DNA of 64,000 nt. Source: Algoriphagus sp. NG3. GTDB taxonomy: Bacteria > Bacteroidota > Bacteroidia > Cytophagales > Cyclobacteriaceae. Positions 50,566 to 59,335 of this stretch are shown here, in pieces. The translations under genes were made by a program, and so were the position numbers. The stretch spans positions 4,380,501-4,444,500 of the forward strand of contig NZ_CP139421.1 of assembly GCF_034119865.1 (NCBI RefSeq), given 5' to 3'. The first letter of the stretch is position 1. Each line of letters begins with the position of its first letter. Below the pieces are notes generated by a model. It made no database searches, was not told where the DNA came from, and saw only the letters and a list, made by a program, of their open reading frames with translations.

Positions 50566-53532
50566 ATGTTTATCAATTGTAAAACCTGGTTTAGCTACCG
50601 CTACGGCACCTTCAGCACCGAAAAACTCGTGGATGCCGCAGCCGAGCGCGGACTATCGTCCCTTGGTCTCACCAATATCAACAGCACGGCGGATATGTGG
50701 GATTTCGTGGACTTCTGTAGGACAAAAAAAATCAAGCCCATCGTCGGATCGGAAATCCGAAATGAGGATAAGTTTAGCTATTTGCTTTTGGCAAAAAACG
50801 ATACTGGCCTACTCCAAATCAATCGATTTTTATCTCAGCATTTACAAGCAGAAATGGCTTTCCCAGAGCGTCCTGACTGTTTATCGGAGGTATTGATTAT
50901 TTATTCTTTTGGGAGTTTTGCTGCGCAAAGTCTAAAAGAAAATGAATTCATAGGAGTATTGGCAAGCGAACTGAATCGTATCAAAAAGCAGGACGTAGAA
51001 GCCTTTCCCAAGAAATGGATAATCCGGCATCCGGTGACTTTTCAGGACAAAACTGCTTTCAACATCCATCGCCTGCTTCGAGCCATAGGCAAGAATACCC
51101 TGATCAGTAAATTGGGGGAGAAGGACTTTGCTTCGCCAGATGAAATGTTCGTGTCAGAAGCTACGCTGATGAGTGCTTTCCGAAATTTTCCCGGCATGAT
51201 CAGCAACACGCTACAGCTTATAGACTCCTGCGAAATAAAGACCGAACTCCATACCGACAAAAATAAAAAGCACTACAGTGCCAGCGGGGAAGACGACAGG
51301 ATTTTGCTGGAAAAGCTCGCCATAGAAGGCTTCCAGTACCGCTATGGCAACAATCCCATCGCCAAAGCCCGGGTGATCAAAGAACTGAAAATCATCAATG
51401 ACCTGAATTTCAACGCCTATTTCCTGATCGTCTGGGACGTGATCCGCTACGCACAAAACCGTGGTTTTTACTACGTCGGCAGGGGAAGTGGCGCCAATTC
51501 CATTATCGCATATTGCCTGAAAATCACCGATGTGGACCCGATCAAACTCGACTTGTATTTCGAGCGATTTCTCAATCCACACCGGACTTCCCCGCCGGAT
51601 TTTGATATTGATTTCTCCTGGAAAGACCGGGATGAAGTCATCGATTACATTTTCAAACGCTACGGCAAAGACCATGTTTCACTGCTGGGAATGTACAGCA
51701 CCTTTCAGCGGAGAGCCGTGATCCGTGAGTTGGGAAAGGTTTTTGGCCTGCCAAAAGAAGAAATCGACCAACTCGTCCGAGGCAAGGATCAGCCGATGAA
51801 TGAGGATAAAATCCAACGTACCATTCTGAAATACGGTCAGCTGCTGGAGAATTTCCCGAATCACCTTTCCATCCATCCTGGCGGGATGCTGATCTCCGAG
51901 AATCCAATCTATCAATACACCGTCAATGAACTGCCTCCAAAGGGATTTTGCACGGCACAGATTGACATGTTTTTGGCAGAGAAAATCGGGCTCTTCAAGC
52001 TTGACATTCTCAGCCAGCGCGGATTAGGGCATATCAAGGAAGCTATTCGACTGGTGAAGGAAAATCGGGGAATCGACATCGATATTCATCGGGTGGAGCA
52101 GTTCATGGCTGACCCCAAAGTTGCCGCCCAGATTCGCAAAGCGGATACTATCGGCTGCTTTTACATCGAAAGTTCCGCGATGCGTCAACTCCTCACCAAA
52201 CTCAAATGTGACGATTACCTCACGCTGGTGGCGGCGAGTTCCATTATCCGTCCGGGTGTGGCACAGTCGGGTATGATGAAGCAGTACATTGAACGCTTTC
52301 ATGACCCTGAGAAGATCGTCTACCTCCACCCCAAAATGAAGGAGCTTCTGGAGGAAACCTACGGTGTGATGGTCTATCAGGAAGATGTGATCAAAGTGGC
52401 CCATCACTTTGCGGGATTGGATATGGGTGAAGCGGATATTCTACGCCGGGCCATGTCCGGCAAGTATAGATCACACAATCGCTTTAATGAAATCAGGGAA
52501 AATTACTTCAAAAACTGCAAGGAGTTAGGCCATGAAGAAACGGTCAGCGCAGAAGTATGGCGGCAGATGGAATCCTTCGGTGGTTATTCATTTTCCAAGG
52601 CACATTCGGCTTCTTTTGCGGTAGAAAGCTATCAAAGCCTTTACCTGAAGACCTATTTCCCCATGGAATTTATGGTGGCAGTGATCAATAATTTCGGGGG
52701 TTTTTATGCCACGGAATTCTATTTCCACGAACTCAAGCGCACCGGAGCGAAGGTAAATCCCCCATGTGTCAACCGCAGTGAATATCTGACCAATATCAGA
52801 GGGGAGGAGGTTTTTGTAGGCTTGATCCATGTGCAACAGCTGGAAAAGAAACTCTGTGACTTGATTCTGGAGGAAAGGAAAACCAACGGGAATTACCTGA
52901 GTTTGGAGGACTTTATTGAGCGCACCTATGCCGGGCCAGAGCAATTGAACATTTTGATTAGTGTAGGTGCTTTTGGATTTACAGGTTTGGGAAAAAAGAA
53001 ACTGCTTTGGAAAGCCAACTTTGCCCAAAAGCATCTGGCAGCCATTCCGGACTCCCCGGCGCTTTTCAAAGAACCTCCCATGGACTTTACACTACCGGAT
53101 TTCCCGGATTACCCGCTGGAAGATGCGCTGGACGAGATCAATGTGCTGGGTTTTGCCCTGACGGATATGTTTCGTCTTTGTGCCCATGACGGTAAAGGAA
53201 CGGTGCTCGCAGCCCAACTCCCTCAGTTGTTGGGAAAAAATGTGGAAATGATCGGCCAGCTTGTCACCACCAAAGACGTGCGCACGGTCAATCGGGAACA
53301 CATGGCATTTGGAACCTTTCTCGATGCCAACGGTGACTGGCTGGACACAGTCCATTTCCCCAATTCTCTGAAGCGATTCCCTTTTCAAGGCAAAGGGTTT
53401 TATAAAATCCGGGGCAAGGTCGTGGAGGATTTCGGGACGTTTGCCATCGACGCACACGGCATGTGGAAGGTCGGGTTGAAGGATAAGAAGGAGGTGGAGC
53501 CGATCTCAGTGTTTTCTACTCTATCTGTATAA
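50566..53532 (+). CDS. dnaE: Short C-family DNA polymerase III alpha-like (DnaE-type) with degenerate PHP
   Basis: A 988-aa DNA polymerase alpha relative. The palm aspartates are D347/D349 in PDFDIDF and D480 in FKLDILS. The fingers, tandem HhH (about 760-830) and an OB-like segment near the end are visible. The PHP domain (about 1-210) has lost the usual His-x-His entry: it reads NCKTWFSYRYG where FVHLHTEYS is expected, and LTNINSTADMW in place of LTDH. It should thus lack metal-dependent proofreading. Shorter than replicative DnaE (about 1160 aa). Being directly behind dinB and under the S24 control region, it is likely a damage-inducible error-prone polymerase, comparable to DnaE2 of imuA-imuB-dnaE2 cassettes, though imuA is absent. 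Confidence 0.9.
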   Translation: MFINCKTWFSYRYGTFSTEKLVDAAAERGLSSLGLTNINSTADMWDFVDFCRTKKIKPIVGSEIRNEDKFSYLLLAKNDTGLLQINRFLSQHLQAEMAFPERPDCLSEVLIIYSFGSFAAQSLKENEFIGVLASELNRIKKQDVEAFPKKWIIRHPVTFQDKTAFNIHRLLRAIGKNTLISKLGEKDFASPDEMFVSEATLMSAFRNFPGMISNTLQLIDSCEIKTELHTDKNKKHYSASGEDDRILLEKLAIEGFQYRYGNNPIAKARVIKELKIINDLNFNAYFLIVWDVIRYAQNRGFYYVGRGSGANSIIAYCLKITDVDPIKLDLYFERFLNPHRTSPPDFDIDFSWKDRDEVIDYIFKRYGKDHVSLLGMYSTFQRRAVIRELGKVFGLPKEEIDQLVRGKDQPMNEDKIQRTILKYGQLLENFPNHLSIHPGGMLISENPIYQYTVNELPPKGFCTAQIDMFLAEKIGLFKLDILSQRGLGHIKEAIRLVKENRGIDIDIHRVEQFMADPKVAAQIRKADTIGCFYIESSAMRQLLTKLKCDDYLTLVAASSIIRPGVAQSGMMKQYIERFHDPEKIVYLHPKMKELLEETYGVMVYQEDVIKVAHHFAGLDMGEADILRRAMSGKYRSHNRFNEIRENYFKNCKELGHEETVSAEVWRQMESFGGYSFSKAHSASFAVESYQSLYLKTYFPMEFMVAVINNFGGFYATEFYFHELKRTGAKVNPPCVNRSEYLTNIRGEEVFVGLIHVQQLEKKLCDLILEERKTNGNYLSLEDFIERTYAGPEQLNILISVGAFGFTGLGKKKLLWKANFAQKHLAAIPDSPALFKEPPMDFTLPDFPDYPLEDALDEINVLGFALTDMFRLCAHDGKGTVLAAQLPQLLGKNVEMIGQLVTTKDVRTVNREHMAFGTFLDANGDWLDTVHFPNSLKRFPFQGKGFYKIRGKVVEDFGTFAIDAHGMWKVGLKDKKEVEPISVFSTLSV

Positions 53533-53558
53533 AACGAACAACTTAAATTATAAGAACA

Positions 53559-53624
53559 ATGAAACTCAATACCTATGGATATTTCCTGGTCATCTCACCA
53601 AATAAGAGTATAAGATGGTTATGA
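53559..53624 (+). pseudogene. Possible 21-codon 5' remnant of a truncated gene
   Basis: A frame MKLNTYGYFLVISPNKSIRW starts 26 bases after dnaE and stops after 21 codons. The YFLVISP start resembles the first strand of 2'-5' RNA ligase/LigT-like proteins of Bacteroidota, truncated here. The AT-rich GHKL/DUF4325 pair begins just beyond, so this may mark an insertion point. The short length makes this tentative. Confidence 0.3.
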
Positions 53625-53719
53625 AGTAAATCAGCGATCAAAAACCTAACTTTTGAAATTAGAATTAACGATTATTGCACTGACTCACTTAACTTCCTCC
53701 AACAGTATTCAGTCTAAAA

Positions 53720-54673
53720 ATGCCTCATCAAATCTCTGTCCTAATTGATTTTAATCACATCTCATCACAGCATGATTTACTTGAAGCATTTACACAACTA
53801 AACCATTTAAAGCCAGGAGATGAATTAGAATTGCAAATTGACCTCAATGGCACTGGCTTTATTTACCCCGATCTACTATTGCTTCTTGTAGCTCGGATTG
53901 AATGCCTAAAAAGAAATGATATAAAAGTAATTTGTTCTATGGTTAATTTTAATCCCAATTCGGATAGAGCTAATTATGCCAGTAGGATTAATTTTTTTGA
54001 AATTATTGGGATTGAACTTGAAGAGGATTTTACAAGACGAGATAGGCAAGGTAGATTTATCGAGATATCAAAGTTCAATGAGACAAATATCAACACCGTA
54101 TTTGCAGAAATAATGCGAATCCTGATTGTGAACGGTGTGAATGAAGATATGCTAACAGTTCTGAATTTTTGTTTATATGAAGTTCTTGACAACACGCTTA
54201 ACCACTCTAGCCCGGAATTCAGATATGGGGCTGGTACAGGATTTGTTGTTGTCCAATTCTTCCCAAGATCGCAAGAAATTAGAATTATCATTGCAGACAC
54301 AGGTCAAGGAATCCATGCTGCTTTGACTGGACATCCAAAATCAAGATTTATTGACCTTTCCGAACCAGAAGCCGTTACTAGATGTATAGAAAGAGGAGTT
54401 ACCAATAGCCTAGGATTAGGTTTTGGCCTTTGGGCTACATCAGAAATGATGAGTAAAAATAAAGGAGACTTTATAATCTATTCAGGAGGTTCATGCCTTC
54501 GTAATGGAACGTTATATGAAACACCTCACTGGAGAGGCACAATAAATTACCTGAGAATCAACACGAATATCTCCGTTAATTATAAAGAAATATTTGGAGA
54601 AGATTCTGATCAACTCGATATGTTTCAGGAGTTTAAAGAATCTCAGTTTGGCAATCTTGAGAACCTTTGGTAA
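53720..54673 (+). CDS. GHKL ATPase with STAS-like N-terminus
   Basis: A 317-aa soluble protein. Residues 1-110 have an alternating beta/alpha pattern (ELELQIDLNGTGFIYPDLLLLL, KVICSMVNFNP) like STAS/anti-sigma-antagonist folds. The C-terminal HATPase has an N box with E154/N158 (LYEVLDNTLNH), a G1 box DTGQG at 193-197 and a G2 box GLGFGL at 232-237. No HisKA or receiver is present, so it is more like an anti-sigma kinase (SpoIIAB/RsbW-like) than a sensor. It is followed after 25 bases by a DUF4325 STAS-like gene. The base composition is markedly more AT-rich than the preceding dnaE, indicating recent transfer. Confidence 0.8.
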   Translation: MPHQISVLIDFNHISSQHDLLEAFTQLNHLKPGDELELQIDLNGTGFIYPDLLLLLVARIECLKRNDIKVICSMVNFNPNSDRANYASRINFFEIIGIELEEDFTRRDRQGRFIEISKFNETNINTVFAEIMRILIVNGVNEDMLTVLNFCLYEVLDNTLNHSSPEFRYGAGTGFVVVQFFPRSQEIRIIIADTGQGIHAALTGHPKSRFIDLSEPEAVTRCIERGVTNSLGLGFGLWATSEMMSKNKGDFIIYSGGSCLRNGTLYETPHWRGTINYLRINTNISVNYKEIFGEDSDQLDMFQEFKESQFGNLENLW

Positions 54674-54698
54674 ATTTGAAAATCCTTTAGAACGGAAA

Positions 54699-54998
54699 AT
54701 GACACAGACTATCTTATTTAATAGCTTTTCTAACAGCCTTGGAACAAGAGTTCTAGGGCAAGAAATCCGTGTGCAAATAGAATCATTTCTTGAATCAAAC
54801 GATTTTGTAATTTTTGATTTTAAAGGAGTTGAGTTTATTTCCCATAGTTTTTCGGATGAATGCTTTGGTAAGTTACTTTTGAAACTCCCCTTTCCAGAAC
54901 TGAAATCTAAGTCCACATTCGTCAACGCAAGTGAGTTGGTCAAAAAGACGATTGCTTTAGCGATTAATGATCGTCTAAAAGCAAGTTTAGCTTACTGA
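54699..54998 (+). CDS. DUF4325 STAS-like protein
   Basis: A 99-aa protein started at ATG 54699. A longer frame runs back to 54594 inside the previous gene, but those residues are its +2 shadow. The signature is DFKGVEFISHSFSDECFGKL (40-59), the DUF4325 motif, in a STAS-like fold. Such proteins occur next to or fused with GHKL ATPases. By analogy to SpoIIAA/SpoIIAB the ATPase may phosphorylate or bind it, but no target sigma factor or effector is visible here. A terminator follows. Confidence 0.82.
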   Translation: MTQTILFNSFSNSLGTRVLGQEIRVQIESFLESNDFVIFDFKGVEFISHSFSDECFGKLLLKLPFPELKSKSTFVNASELVKKTIALAINDRLKASLAY

Positions 54999-55024
54999 AA
55001 AATTGGAATATCATTAAATAGAAC

Positions 55025-55056
55025 AACCGAAGCGTCATACACTTCGGTTTTTTTAT
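55025..55056 (+). terminator. Terminator of the GHKL/DUF4325 pair
   Basis: AACCGAAG (55025-55032) pairs with CTTCGGTT (55042-55049), followed by TTTTTT. Confidence 0.88.
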
Positions 55057-55137
55057 AAACTCATATTTTATTGCTTAATGAAATAGAGGCATTGACCATA
55101 AAAAACCTCTGCTAAACCTCTAATTTACTCTCAGAAG

Positions 55138-56547
55138 TCACTCCACCTGCCCCTTAATCCACTCCAAAATCACCTCCATCGCTTTTGGTGAAAAAGTCTG
55201 CTCTATCTCTTCGTATTCACTTGGCGCACCTGTTTCTGCTTCTTGGAATAGGTGGTTCAGCCCCGGCAATTCCATCGTGGTCACGTTTGTGTTTCCTCCT
55301 TTTGCCAAACCAGCCTTGATCGCTTCCAGGTTCTCTTTCGGCGGAACTTGCAGGTCTTTTTCTCCATTTAGTGCCAATACGGGACAGCTCACTTTTTCCA
55401 AAGCCGGAGCAGGATCGTACCTGATGAAATACTGCATCCCTGGGCTGCTCAATTCTTTCATCTTAGCCATCTGATCGTTGACAAATTTATCTTCAGTCAA
55501 GCCACTAGGTAGATTGGCGGGAGGAATATTGCGAAATGCCTGAGCCATGTAATTTATCATCTCTCCCTTCATCTCTTCTGTCCCCTGATCTTTGAGGACG
55601 ATATCGAAGATACCTCTGTTAAGTATCGCACTTTCTTCCAACTGAGTAGGGCCTATTCCAGCAGCTTTTCCAATCAATTCCTGCTGGGCAAGAAGTAGCT
55701 TATCTCCCCTGATTCCAGTACCTGCGAGCAGCACGATAAAGTCAATATCTTGGGAATTCCCTGCTACCATAGGTGCTATAATCCCTCCCTCGCTGTGCCC
55801 AATCAGGCCAATTTTACTTTTGTCTATCTCCGGGCGTGATTGCAAATACTGCACAGCCGAAGCTACATCTGCGGCAAAATCAACCAGGGTTGCCGAACTG
55901 AAATCTCCTGTGGAAGCCGCAGTTCCACGATCATCAAAACGTAAAACTGCAATGCCATTTCTGGTCAAATAATCAGACAGAACCAAAAAAGGTTTGTGCC
56001 CCATCAGTTCCTCATCACGGTTTTGTGGGCCGCTTCCGGAGATCAGAACCACAGCCGGGTAGATTCCCTCTTGCTCTGGCATCGTGAGTGTACCGGCCAG
56101 CAATATTTCCGCCTGCTTATTTTCAAATATCACATCTTCCGAACGATAAGGAAAAGGTTTTTTAGGTTCCTGAGGCCGATTAGCCTCTACTTCTTTTATT
56201 TCCTCTCTGGACAGATTCATTGGAAAAGATTTTCCTGCTTGGGTAAACGTACCGGTAATCAGCTTCCCATCACCTAGCGTGCCTTCGTAGGTGATACTGG
56301 CATTGGTAATCGAAATTTTCAGGACATTATTTTCGAAGTGTGTCGAAGTCACAGGAATTCCAAAAGCCCCCTGATTCGGGCTGTCCATAGTGGCAGTATA
56401 GCCACTCTCAGTCTGTGTCACATTGAATACCAGCGGTAGATGTACACCCTGGATTTTCAGCGCTCCATGCCACTGTCCGGTGATGTCTTGACCGAAAGAT
56501 GAAACTACAAAAATGCAAGTAATGAGAACTAGTGAGAGAACTTTCAT
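55138..56547 (-). CDS. Exported alpha/beta hydrolase
   Basis: A 469-aa exported hydrolase. Signal peptide about 1-19 (cleavage near SSFG-Q). Residues 25-110 form a beta-barrel-like domain that precedes this branch (GQWHGALKIQGVHLPLVFNV). The hydrolase core has nucleophile GHSEGG, acid in LNGEKDLQVP and histidine in GLNHLF. Oxyanion-hole motif ISGSGPQNRDE is typical of secreted prolyl-oligopeptidase-like or dienelactone hydrolases. The substrate is unknown, most likely a peptide or ester from the environment. Single gene. Confidence 0.88.
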   Translation of the reverse strand: MKVLSLVLITCIFVVSSFGQDITGQWHGALKIQGVHLPLVFNVTQTESGYTATMDSPNQGAFGIPVTSTHFENNVLKISITNASITYEGTLGDGKLITGTFTQAGKSFPMNLSREEIKEVEANRPQEPKKPFPYRSEDVIFENKQAEILLAGTLTMPEQEGIYPAVVLISGSGPQNRDEELMGHKPFLVLSDYLTRNGIAVLRFDDRGTAASTGDFSSATLVDFAADVASAVQYLQSRPEIDKSKIGLIGHSEGGIIAPMVAGNSQDIDFIVLLAGTGIRGDKLLLAQQELIGKAAGIGPTQLEESAILNRGIFDIVLKDQGTEEMKGEMINYMAQAFRNIPPANLPSGLTEDKFVNDQMAKMKELSSPGMQYFIRYDPAPALEKVSCPVLALNGEKDLQVPPKENLEAIKAGLAKGGNTNVTTMELPGLNHLFQEAETGAPSEYEEIEQTFSPKAMEVILEWIKGQVE

Positions 56548-56655
56548 ATAAAACGGATCAACTGAAACTTTAACAATAGATAAATAAAACTAAAAAATTG
56601 CCAAAACGCACTCATGCACAACTCATTTTTAGAGGGCACTCCCTAAAAACTACAT

Positions 56656-57492
56656 TCATTCATCGCCTAGTTTTCTTAGCGTTTCATTAGCCAAAAGTGA
56701 CTTCATCTGCATTATAGCTACTTTATTCAATTGTACTAATCTGTCTTTTTGTGATAGACCCTGTTCTATCAATAAAGCATTTATACTCTCCATGTTACTC
56801 AATACCACCAATTGCTCAATCGAAGCTTCATCGCGCATGTTTCCCTTCTTTTCTCCTTCCGAACCAACAGAAGAATCCTCTTTCCACTGCTTTGCAGTTT
56901 TTCCAAAAAGTGCCACATTCAACAAATCCGCCTCATTTGCATAAATGAAATTGATTTGAGATTTAGAAATGAGTTTCGGCACAATGTTCTCTTTGATTGC
57001 GTCTGTATGGATCTTATAATTAATCTTGGAAAGGGTTCTTTGAATATCCCATTCAAGATTTAAACGATTACTCTCTTCTTCTTTAAGCCTTTTGAACTCT
57101 TTGATCAAATAGATTTTAAACTCGGCACTAATCCACATACCAAATTCAAAAGCGATATCCGAATGCGCATAAGTGCCTCCATATCGTCCAGCTTTTGCTT
57201 TTAATCCAATGGCATTTGTTTTTAAAACCCAATCTTTCACGCTTAGCTTATAACTATTTAACCCAGCTTGACTTTTAATTATGGCGAATTCGCCATAATT
57301 AAAATCTGGATTGTAAACGGACTCCCAAATCCCTAAAAACTCAACTGTATTCCTATTTCTTAGCCAATCTGAAATAAAGAAATCCCCTTCCTTCGATTTA
57401 AGCATATCCGTTAGAGAAATGTAATCTAACCCTACCTCATTTAGTATGGTTATGACATTCCCTTTTACTTCTATTGTTTTCTTTTTTGACAT
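56656..57492 (-). CDS. KilA-N domain protein
   Basis: A 278-aa protein with a KilA-N DNA-binding domain in the first 140 residues (YISLTDMLKSKEGDFFISDWLRNRNTVEFLGIWES and GRYGGTYAHSDIAFEFGMWIS). The C-terminal part is a helical, charged region with a small GSEGEKKG linker. KilA-N proteins are common in phages and large DNA viruses, but solo copies of this length (about 270-280 aa) occur on Bacteroidota chromosomes. There are no neighbouring phage genes. The gene is AT-rich relative to the hydrolase next to it. The role is unknown, perhaps as a repressor or antirepressor. Confidence 0.85.
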   Translation of the reverse strand: MSKKKTIEVKGNVITILNEVGLDYISLTDMLKSKEGDFFISDWLRNRNTVEFLGIWESVYNPDFNYGEFAIIKSQAGLNSYKLSVKDWVLKTNAIGLKAKAGRYGGTYAHSDIAFEFGMWISAEFKIYLIKEFKRLKEEESNRLNLEWDIQRTLSKINYKIHTDAIKENIVPKLISKSQINFIYANEADLLNVALFGKTAKQWKEDSSVGSEGEKKGNMRDEASIEQLVVLSNMESINALLIEQGLSQKDRLVQLNKVAIMQMKSLLANETLRKLGDE

Positions 57493-57533
57493 ATCTATTA
57501 GTATAAATATACCAAACTCGAGATATTTAAAAG

Positions 57534-57559
57534 CTAGACAGGTTTTAAATTATGTCTAG
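57534..57559. promoter_or_regulatory. Inverted repeat between the KilA-N and symporter genes
   Basis: CTAGACA (57534-57540) and TGTCTAG (57553-57559) are perfect inverted repeats 12 bases apart, 42 bases upstream of the KilA-N start. It could be an operator for KilA-N autoregulation. Confidence 0.4.
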
Positions 57560-57613
57560 TTGTCCTTATTAACATTTGATTTTGAAAGTTTTTAACACAA
57601 AACATTCCCCAAC

Positions 57614-57654
57614 TTATCCTTCGAATAAGAATAGTATTGGAAGGATAATTTTTT
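57614..57654 (+). promoter_or_regulatory. 9 bp hairpin with T-run upstream of the inositol genes
   Basis: TTATCCTTC (57614-57622) pairs with GAAGGATAA (57640-57648), followed by TTTTTTG. It has terminator shape but no plus-strand gene precedes it. A weak TTG-N20-TATTTTCC promoter follows (57656-57686), so it may be an insulator, attenuator or operator. Confidence 0.4.
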
Positions 57655-57726
57655 GTTGCCTCAGCAATTCTATTTCCCTATTTTCCCAGAATACAATTCC
57701 GACATACCCACTTAACCCAAAATAAA

Positions 57727-59331
57727 TTGCTTACACTTTTCAGTTTCTTGGCTTTCACGGGCTTCGTAGCAAGCTACTCCACGTGGATGCTACGCAAACA
57801 AAATCTTCAGACCCAAGACGGTTATTTTCTAGGCGGCCGCAGCCTCACGGGAGTGGTCATTGCCGGCTCCATGCTGCTTACCAATATTTCCACCGAGCAT
57901 CTGGTGGGGATGAATGGTTCGGCTTATAAAAACGGGGCAATTATTATCGCCTGGGAAGTAACTTCCGCAATTGCGTTGGTGATCGGCGCGCTGTATTTTA
58001 TCCCAAAGTATTTGAGAATGGGATTGACTACCATTCCCGAGTTTTTGGAGAAAAGATTCGATAAAATGACCCAGGCGCTGATTTCACTCCTGCTGATTAT
58101 CTCTTTTGTGGTGACACTGTTGCCAATTGTACTCTACACAGGAGCGATTAATATTGAATCGATTTTTGGCATTTCGGAGACTCTCGGAATCTCGCAAACA
58201 GAAGGAATTTGGCTCACCGTGGTTGTGGTGGGAGTGATCGGTGCTGTTTACGCGATTTTTGGAGGCTTGAAAATGGTGGCTTACACAGATACTATTAATG
58301 GTTTCGGGTTGCTTATCGCGGGGTTGTTGGTTCCTGTTTTTGCGCTTTGGGATATAGGGGATGGAAGTATAATTGAGGGGCTTGCCAAAGTGTTTGATAA
58401 TGCTCCTGAGAAATTTAATGTAATCAGCAAGGAACCTTCAATTGGCCCGGGATCCAGAGATTCTATTCTGCCTTTTGAAATATTGTTTACCGGACTGATT
58501 ATCAACCAACTGTATTTCTGGACTATGCATCAGTCCATCGTACAGCGGGCGCTTGGAGCGGTGAGCCTCAAGGAAGCGCAGAAAGGCTTATTGTTCACGG
58601 GGATTTTAAAAATCCTGATCCCACTGGTCATCGTTCTGCCGGGAATTATAGGGTTCTATTATTTCGGAGATACCCTATTCAATGCCCAGGACAGTGTCTA
58701 TCCGGAACTGGTCAAGCGGGTACTCCCTCCTTGGATGACAGGCTTCTTTGTAGCAGTGATTATGGGCGCTATTTTGAGCACCTTTAATAGTGCATTGAAC
58801 AGCGCAGCGACCATTTTCAGTTTGGATATTTTCAAGGTTTATATCAACAAAGCCGCCAAGGAGGGTCAGCTTGTTCGAATCGGAAAATGGGTCTCGGCTA
58901 TTTTGGCTGTAGTATCTATAGTAGTTGCCCCTTTTGTGGCCAATGCTCCTGCCGGACTTTACCAGCTTTTGCAGCAGCTGAATGGAATTTTCTTTATCCC
59001 GATGGCAACGGTAATTATTGCCGGATTCTTTTTCCCAAGGGTTTCTTCTGCAGGGGCAAAAGCAGGGTTGGTCTTTGGCCTGGGATTTTACATTCTGGTG
59101 GACCTGATACTGAAAGTGAATATTCATTTTGTGCACATCTGGGGCATAGAATTTATTCTAAATCTAATCGTGATGCATCTCGTATCAATAAAATATCCGG
59201 TTACCGTCCCATTTGTAATGGCAGATTCAGGTAAGTTGAGCATCATTCCCTGGAAACATGCCAAAACTTTGGGCTGGATTTTGATTGCAATCACAGTTAT
59301 TATTTATGTAATTTTAGGTACAATCGCTTAA
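57727..59331 (+). CDS. Sodium/solute symporter (SSS), probable myo-inositol transporter
   Basis: A 534-aa inner-membrane Na+-coupled transporter of the SLC5/SSS family with about 14 helices. Family features: YFLGGRSLTGVVIAGSMLLTNIS (helix 1 unwinding region), IPEFLEKRF, and VIMGAILSTFNSALNSAATIF in the Na2 site region. The substrate myo-inositol is inferred from the next gene, inositol oxygenase, 4 bases downstream. The start is TTG at 57727; no in-frame ATG or GTG gives the first helix, and the upstream frame has no better start. The TTG start may keep expression low. Confidence 0.88.
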   Translation: MLTLFSFLAFTGFVASYSTWMLRKQNLQTQDGYFLGGRSLTGVVIAGSMLLTNISTEHLVGMNGSAYKNGAIIIAWEVTSAIALVIGALYFIPKYLRMGLTTIPEFLEKRFDKMTQALISLLLIISFVVTLLPIVLYTGAINIESIFGISETLGISQTEGIWLTVVVVGVIGAVYAIFGGLKMVAYTDTINGFGLLIAGLLVPVFALWDIGDGSIIEGLAKVFDNAPEKFNVISKEPSIGPGSRDSILPFEILFTGLIINQLYFWTMHQSIVQRALGAVSLKEAQKGLLFTGILKILIPLVIVLPGIIGFYYFGDTLFNAQDSVYPELVKRVLPPWMTGFFVAVIMGAILSTFNSALNSAATIFSLDIFKVYINKAAKEGQLVRIGKWVSAILAVVSIVVAPFVANAPAGLYQLLQQLNGIFFIPMATVIIAGFFFPRVSSAGAKAGLVFGLGFYILVDLILKVNIHFVHIWGIEFILNLIVMHLVSIKYPVTVPFVMADSGKLSIIPWKHAKTLGWILIAITVIIYVILGTIA

Positions 59332-59335
59332 TACT

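Noticed and set aside
54594..54698. 35-residue N-terminal extension of the DUF4325 protein
   Set aside because: It lies within the GHKL gene in another frame; the family start fits ATG 54699.
56656..57492. KilA-N gene as a sign of a prophage
   Set aside because: No integrase, structural or lysis gene is nearby; solo KilA-N genes are common on Bacteroidota chromosomes.
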